The notes under the pieces: model-generated
Told to the model about the DNA's origin: nothing
Database searches by the model: none
The model's input: only the letters and a program-made list of their open reading frames with translations
Shown here: piece by piece, positions 5,663 to 7,721 of the stretch
How positions within the stretch are numbered: position 1 is the stretch's first letter
Layout of the letters: every line of letters begins with the position of its first letter
Assembly: GCA_964457755.1 (NCBI GenBank)
Contig: CAYWGC010000084.1
Span: forward strand, 1-7,721
Length of the DNA: 7,721 nt
Source: Tharpella sp964457755
GTDB lineage: Bacteria; Desulfobacterota; Anaeroferrophillalia; Anaeroferrophillales; Tharpellaceae
Reading direction: 5' to 3'
Made by a program: the position numbers and the translations under genes

Positions 5663-6415
5663 ATGGGGAAAATAATGGGAATGATTAAAACACAGAAAGA
5701 GATTATCGAGATATCCAAAATGGCTGAACTTATCTCCCAGCTGTTACAGAAAAGCCTTTCATGGGTAAGTCCGGGGATGACAACCTTTGCCCTTGATGCA
5801 ATGATAGAAGCGGAAATAGACAGAATGGGGGTTGTTGGTTCCTGTAAGGGTTATGCAGGATTTCCCGCCGTCTCCTGCCTTTCTGTCAATGACCAGGTTA
5901 CCCATGGAATTCCTGATGATACCCTACTAAAAGAAGGTGATATTATCGATATCGATCTTGTTATTGAAAAAAACGGCTACTTTGCAGACTGTTCTAAAAC
6001 CATCGGAGTAGGAAAAATCTCCAAAGAGGCCTCCCATCTGGTATCCGTTACCGAGGAATGCCTGAGCCGGGGAATTAAAGCAGCCATACCAGGAAATACC
6101 CTGGGTGATATTGGGTTTGCCATACAGAGTCATGCGGAAAGCAACCGTTTCTCGGTTGTGAGAGATTATGCAGGACATTTTATCGGCCTGGATATGCACG
6201 AGGAACCAATGGTTGCAAACTACGGCAGCCCTCATAAGGGAATGAAATTGAAGCCTGGAATGATTTTTTGCATAGAGCCTATGATCAACCAAGGGCGCCG
6301 GGCTGTAACTACCCGAGGCTGGGATGTCCGGACCCGTGATGGAAAACTGTCTTCTCGCTGTGAGCACATGGTTTTGATTACAAAAACCGGCAACAAGGTT
6401 CTCACCTCCCACTAA
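5663..6415 (+). CDS. map: type I methionine aminopeptidase
   Basis: This cytoplasmic metalloenzyme removes the initiator methionine from new proteins. At up to 250 residues it has the length of a single-domain bacterial enzyme. All expected residues are seen (counted from 5663): His81 in VTHGIPDD, metal ligands Asp98 (IDIDLV), Asp109 (FADCSKT), His172 (AGHFIG), Glu205 (CIEPM) and Glu234 (CEHMV), and the substrate His179 in MHEEP. The usual GHGIG motif reads GHFIG. Three in-frame ATGs compete: 5663, 5675 and 5681. GGGGAA (5665-5670) would serve 5675 or 5681, and the family normally begins with an MIKT-like segment, so 5681 or 5675 is more likely than 5663. It is not next to secY, adk or infA, so it may be a second copy. 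Upstream lies the right palindrome; downstream, a convergent gene pair. Confidence 0.94.
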   Translation: MGKIMGMIKTQKEIIEISKMAELISQLLQKSLSWVSPGMTTFALDAMIEAEIDRMGVVGSCKGYAGFPAVSCLSVNDQVTHGIPDDTLLKEGDIIDIDLVIEKNGYFADCSKTIGVGKISKEASHLVSVTEECLSRGIKAAIPGNTLGDIGFAIQSHAESNRFSVVRDYAGHFIGLDMHEEPMVANYGSPHKGMKLKPGMIFCIEPMINQGRRAVTTRGWDVRTRDGKLSSRCEHMVLITKTGNKVLTSH

Positions 6416-6466
6416 AAATACATAATTCACCTGTCCCCTTTTTTTTGCTCCCTATAAATTAACGAC

Positions 6467-6501
6467 AAAAAAGCCCCTGATTCCTCAAGAGCTTTTTTTT
6501 T
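6467..6501 (-). terminator. intrinsic terminator for the minus-strand mosB-like gene, possibly bidirectional
   Basis: On the minus strand AAGCTCTTGA, loop GGAA and TCAGGGGCTT form a 10-bp stem with two G-U pairs, followed by six T. This lies about 80 bases after the mosB-like stop. On the plus strand the same stem has two A-C mismatches but is followed by nine T (6493-6501), so it may also stop transcription from map, whose stop is about 50 bases upstream. The minus-strand version is better paired. Confidence 0.7.
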
Positions 6502-6572
6502 ACTTCCCGGCACTATACAAGTAGATACTATGGTGAAGGGAGAACGAATCGAACGCGTGCGAAGGAGACTGC

Positions 6573-7400
6573 CTACTCCCGATAGATAATCGTACCGACG
6601 GTTTCACCGTTCAGAGCTTTGGTAATCAGGCCCGGCACGGTTCCGTTGATAATACTGATTTTTTCAATTACTTCGCTGTTCTGCAGAATCTCAAGACAGG
6701 GGCGCTCTATGATCAGGTCATCCTGATCCTTGTCCAGCAATGTTTGCGCACCAATTTCAGCTATGAACTCAGCATCTGGATTTTTTTTAGGATCATCGGT
6801 ATAAAGCCCTGTTTCATCTTTAATATAAATACAGGATCGGGCACCGGTGAGATCGGCCAGCAGCATGGTGCCGACATCCGTGCGGTGCATGGGGATATGG
6901 CCCTTTGTAGGAATCGCAAAAAAATCATACGGCGGCATGCCGTGTGTCACTGGAATGCACCCTTGCGCAAAATAATTCGGCAATTTGATAAGATCAGTAT
7001 GCTCAATCTGAATACCGCCATAAGGAGCCAAAAGCGTGGCAACAAGCAGGGCATTTTGCTCTGAAATGGTGGTACCAAAACGGGCAATAATGCCGGTCGG
7101 CATGCCGAGCTCTATACCGATTGAGTAGATGTGTCTGCTGCGCGTACCACCGCCGGTGGTTAAAAACATGCGGTGTTTTTCGCGGTTGTCTGCAATCTCT
7201 TTAATAATTGGGGGAAGCGCCTTTGCTCCGAGATCACAGATTGACTGACCCCCGACCTTGAGAATATTGATATCCGGAAACAGCCGCTCCTGCGGTGCAG
7301 CCTCAATTGAATCCAACAGCGAATTGCTCACCAGGCTTTCGCCCATAAGTCTGCTTTTAACATGCAGTCTGCGACCGTCTTTTTCACGAACCAGCGCCAT
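6573..7400 (-). CDS. mosB: molybdenum storage protein subunit, MosB-like (amino acid kinase fold)
   Basis: This 275-residue protein has the amino acid kinase fold shared with UMP kinase, but its details follow the Azotobacter molybdenum storage protein beta subunit. That protein forms an alpha-beta hexamer storing polymolybdate clusters in an ATP-dependent way in the cytoplasm. Resemblances recalled from MosB include FPDINILKVGGQSICDLG (41-58), TTGGGTRSRHIYSIG (81-95), the SEQNA helix (113-117), GMPPYDFF (154-161), HRTDVGTMLLAD (172-183), KDETGLYTDDP (194-204) and the C-terminal VNG-like INGTVPGLITKALNGETVGTII. It has a 40-residue N-terminal extension, as MosA and MosB do and PyrH does not. 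The ATG has a GGGGAG ribosome site about 7 bases upstream. A partner alpha subunit is not in the window; the 76-codon gene lies 86 bases upstream. The alternative is a divergent nucleotide or amino acid kinase of unknown substrate. Confidence 0.8.
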   Translation of the reverse strand: MALVREKDGRRLHVKSRLMGESLVSNSLLDSIEAAPQERLFPDINILKVGGQSICDLGAKALPPIIKEIADNREKHRMFLTTGGGTRSRHIYSIGIELGMPTGIIARFGTTISEQNALLVATLLAPYGGIQIEHTDLIKLPNYFAQGCIPVTHGMPPYDFFAIPTKGHIPMHRTDVGTMLLADLTGARSCIYIKDETGLYTDDPKKNPDAEFIAEIGAQTLLDKDQDDLIIERPCLEILQNSEVIEKISIINGTVPGLITKALNGETVGTIIYRE

Positions 7401-7486
7401 TCACAACTCCCCTGTCAAGCGGCATTCACCGCTTATGGACATCACAACTCAACGTTTTAATGTATGCTACTTCAAAAGCGCAAACG
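7401..7486 (-). other. 86-base spacer before the mosB-like gene
   Basis: The spacer holds two AACGTT palindromes (7451-7456, and 7483-7488 overlapping the upstream stop codon), 32 bp apart, and a 6-bp hairpin AAGCGG/CCGCTT (7417-7422 with 7429-7434) just upstream of the ribosome site GGGGAG. There is no T tract, so the two minus-strand genes are probably cotranscribed. No clear promoter or molybdate-regulator (ModE) site was recognised. Confidence 0.45.
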
Positions 7487-7717
7487 TTAACCCTTAACTT
7501 CGACTTCGTCCTTATCGCCTGTTTTGATAGCGGCAAGCAGCACCAGTTCAGCACCGGTAGCCTCGGCAATCTGCTCGAGTTCCTGCTTACGCATATGTTT
7601 TGCATAAATTTTCATGTCAATGCCTGAAACAGCGACCAGTTTGAACCGTGGAGACTTCTTGCCTTCACCAATTTTTGTGCGATCACGATAAAATATTTTT
7701 GCTTTTTGAGTTGCCAT
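7487..7717 (-). CDS. small uncharacterised protein upstream of the mosB-like gene
   Basis: I do not recognise this 76-residue protein. It has no signal peptide or membrane segment. It appears to fold as beta strands (AKIFYRDRT near 6-14 and FKLVAVSG with MKIYAKHM near 25-42) followed by an amphipathic helix KQELEQIAEATG (44-55), a hydrophobic strand ELVLLAAI and an acidic-basic tail. The N-terminal half is strongly basic (KSPRFK, RDRTKIGEGKK). It precedes the mosB-like gene on the same strand with an 86-base gap, so the two are probably coexpressed and it may act in molybdate handling or regulation; this is inference from position. Only four bases lie beyond the ATG, so the ribosome site cannot be seen. 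The frame stays open to the window edge, so a longer N-terminus is possible. Confidence 0.75.
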   Translation of the reverse strand: MATQKAKIFYRDRTKIGEGKKSPRFKLVAVSGIDMKIYAKHMRKQELEQIAEATGAELVLLAAIKTGDKDEVEVKG

Positions 7718-7721
7718 GCGA

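Noticed and set aside
5647..5688. A 13-codon open frame overlapping the map start as a leader peptide
   Set aside because: It is Asn/Gly/Lys-rich with no ribosome site and no attenuator-like structure; probably chance in an A-rich stretch.
5927..6430. A 167-codon minus-strand open frame across map
   Set aside because: It is antisense to map, which has all catalytic residues, and its translation shows no recognisable features.
6425..6446. CACCTGTCCCC followed by eight T as a further deltaproteobacterial repeat half or a terminator for map
   Set aside because: There is no paired arm in this window and no stem before the T run, so neither a repeat unit nor a terminator is supported.
6531..6557. 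On the minus strand, TTCGATTC followed at exact tRNA spacing by TCCCTTC-A-CCA, like the 3' end of a tRNA
   Set aside because: The T-arm stem pairs at only two or three of five positions, and the mosB-like stop codon lies close upstream with no room for the rest of a tRNA. At best it is a degenerate attachment-site remnant; no integrase is nearby.

Overview
The window reads as chromosomal DNA from a Gram-negative bacterium of moderate, slightly AT-rich composition. A Desulfobacterota (deltaproteobacterial) host is my best guess. The reasons are a molybdenum-storage-type protein, a GlnHPQ uptake system, and long palindromes built on GGGGTCAAATCTTTAT, a motif I associate from memory with deltaproteobacterial REP-like repeats. 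The lineage is inference and could be wrong.

Layout, left to right. (1) Bases 77-719 hold a complete type II toxin-antitoxin operon: a near-consensus sigma70 promoter, a paired GTAC operator over its -10 box, a Phd/YefM antitoxin, and a ParE/RelE toxin overlapping it by ATGA. (2) Bases 720-1010 are non-coding with several inverted repeats, leading into glnH-glnP-glnQ (1011-3422), a polar amino acid (probably glutamine) ABC importer. A perfect 12-bp hairpin and a terminator-like hairpin lie between glnH and glnP, as expected if the binding protein is made in excess of the membrane components. (3) Bases 3491-5587 look like an island. Two 69-bp palindromes, about 90% identical and in opposite orientation, flank one gene for a secreted protein of about 595 residues made of two related beta-rich repeats and three PKD-like domains. 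Short tandem duplications border the left palindrome. (4) Bases 5663-6415 encode a stand-alone type I methionine aminopeptidase with its catalytic residues intact. (5) A shared terminator region near 6467-6501 separates it from a convergent minus-strand pair: a MosB-like molybdenum storage protein subunit (7400-6573) preceded by an unrecognised 76-codon gene at the window edge (7717-7487).

The toxin-antitoxin pair, the transporter, the island and the molybdenum pair are functionally independent modules. The least explained part is the island: an exported PKD protein of unknown role bounded by inverted REP-like palindromes with no transposase inside. Secondary points are the YefM-YoeB-like operator in front of a ParE-like toxin, altered binding-pocket positions in GlnH, and the small gene next to mosB.
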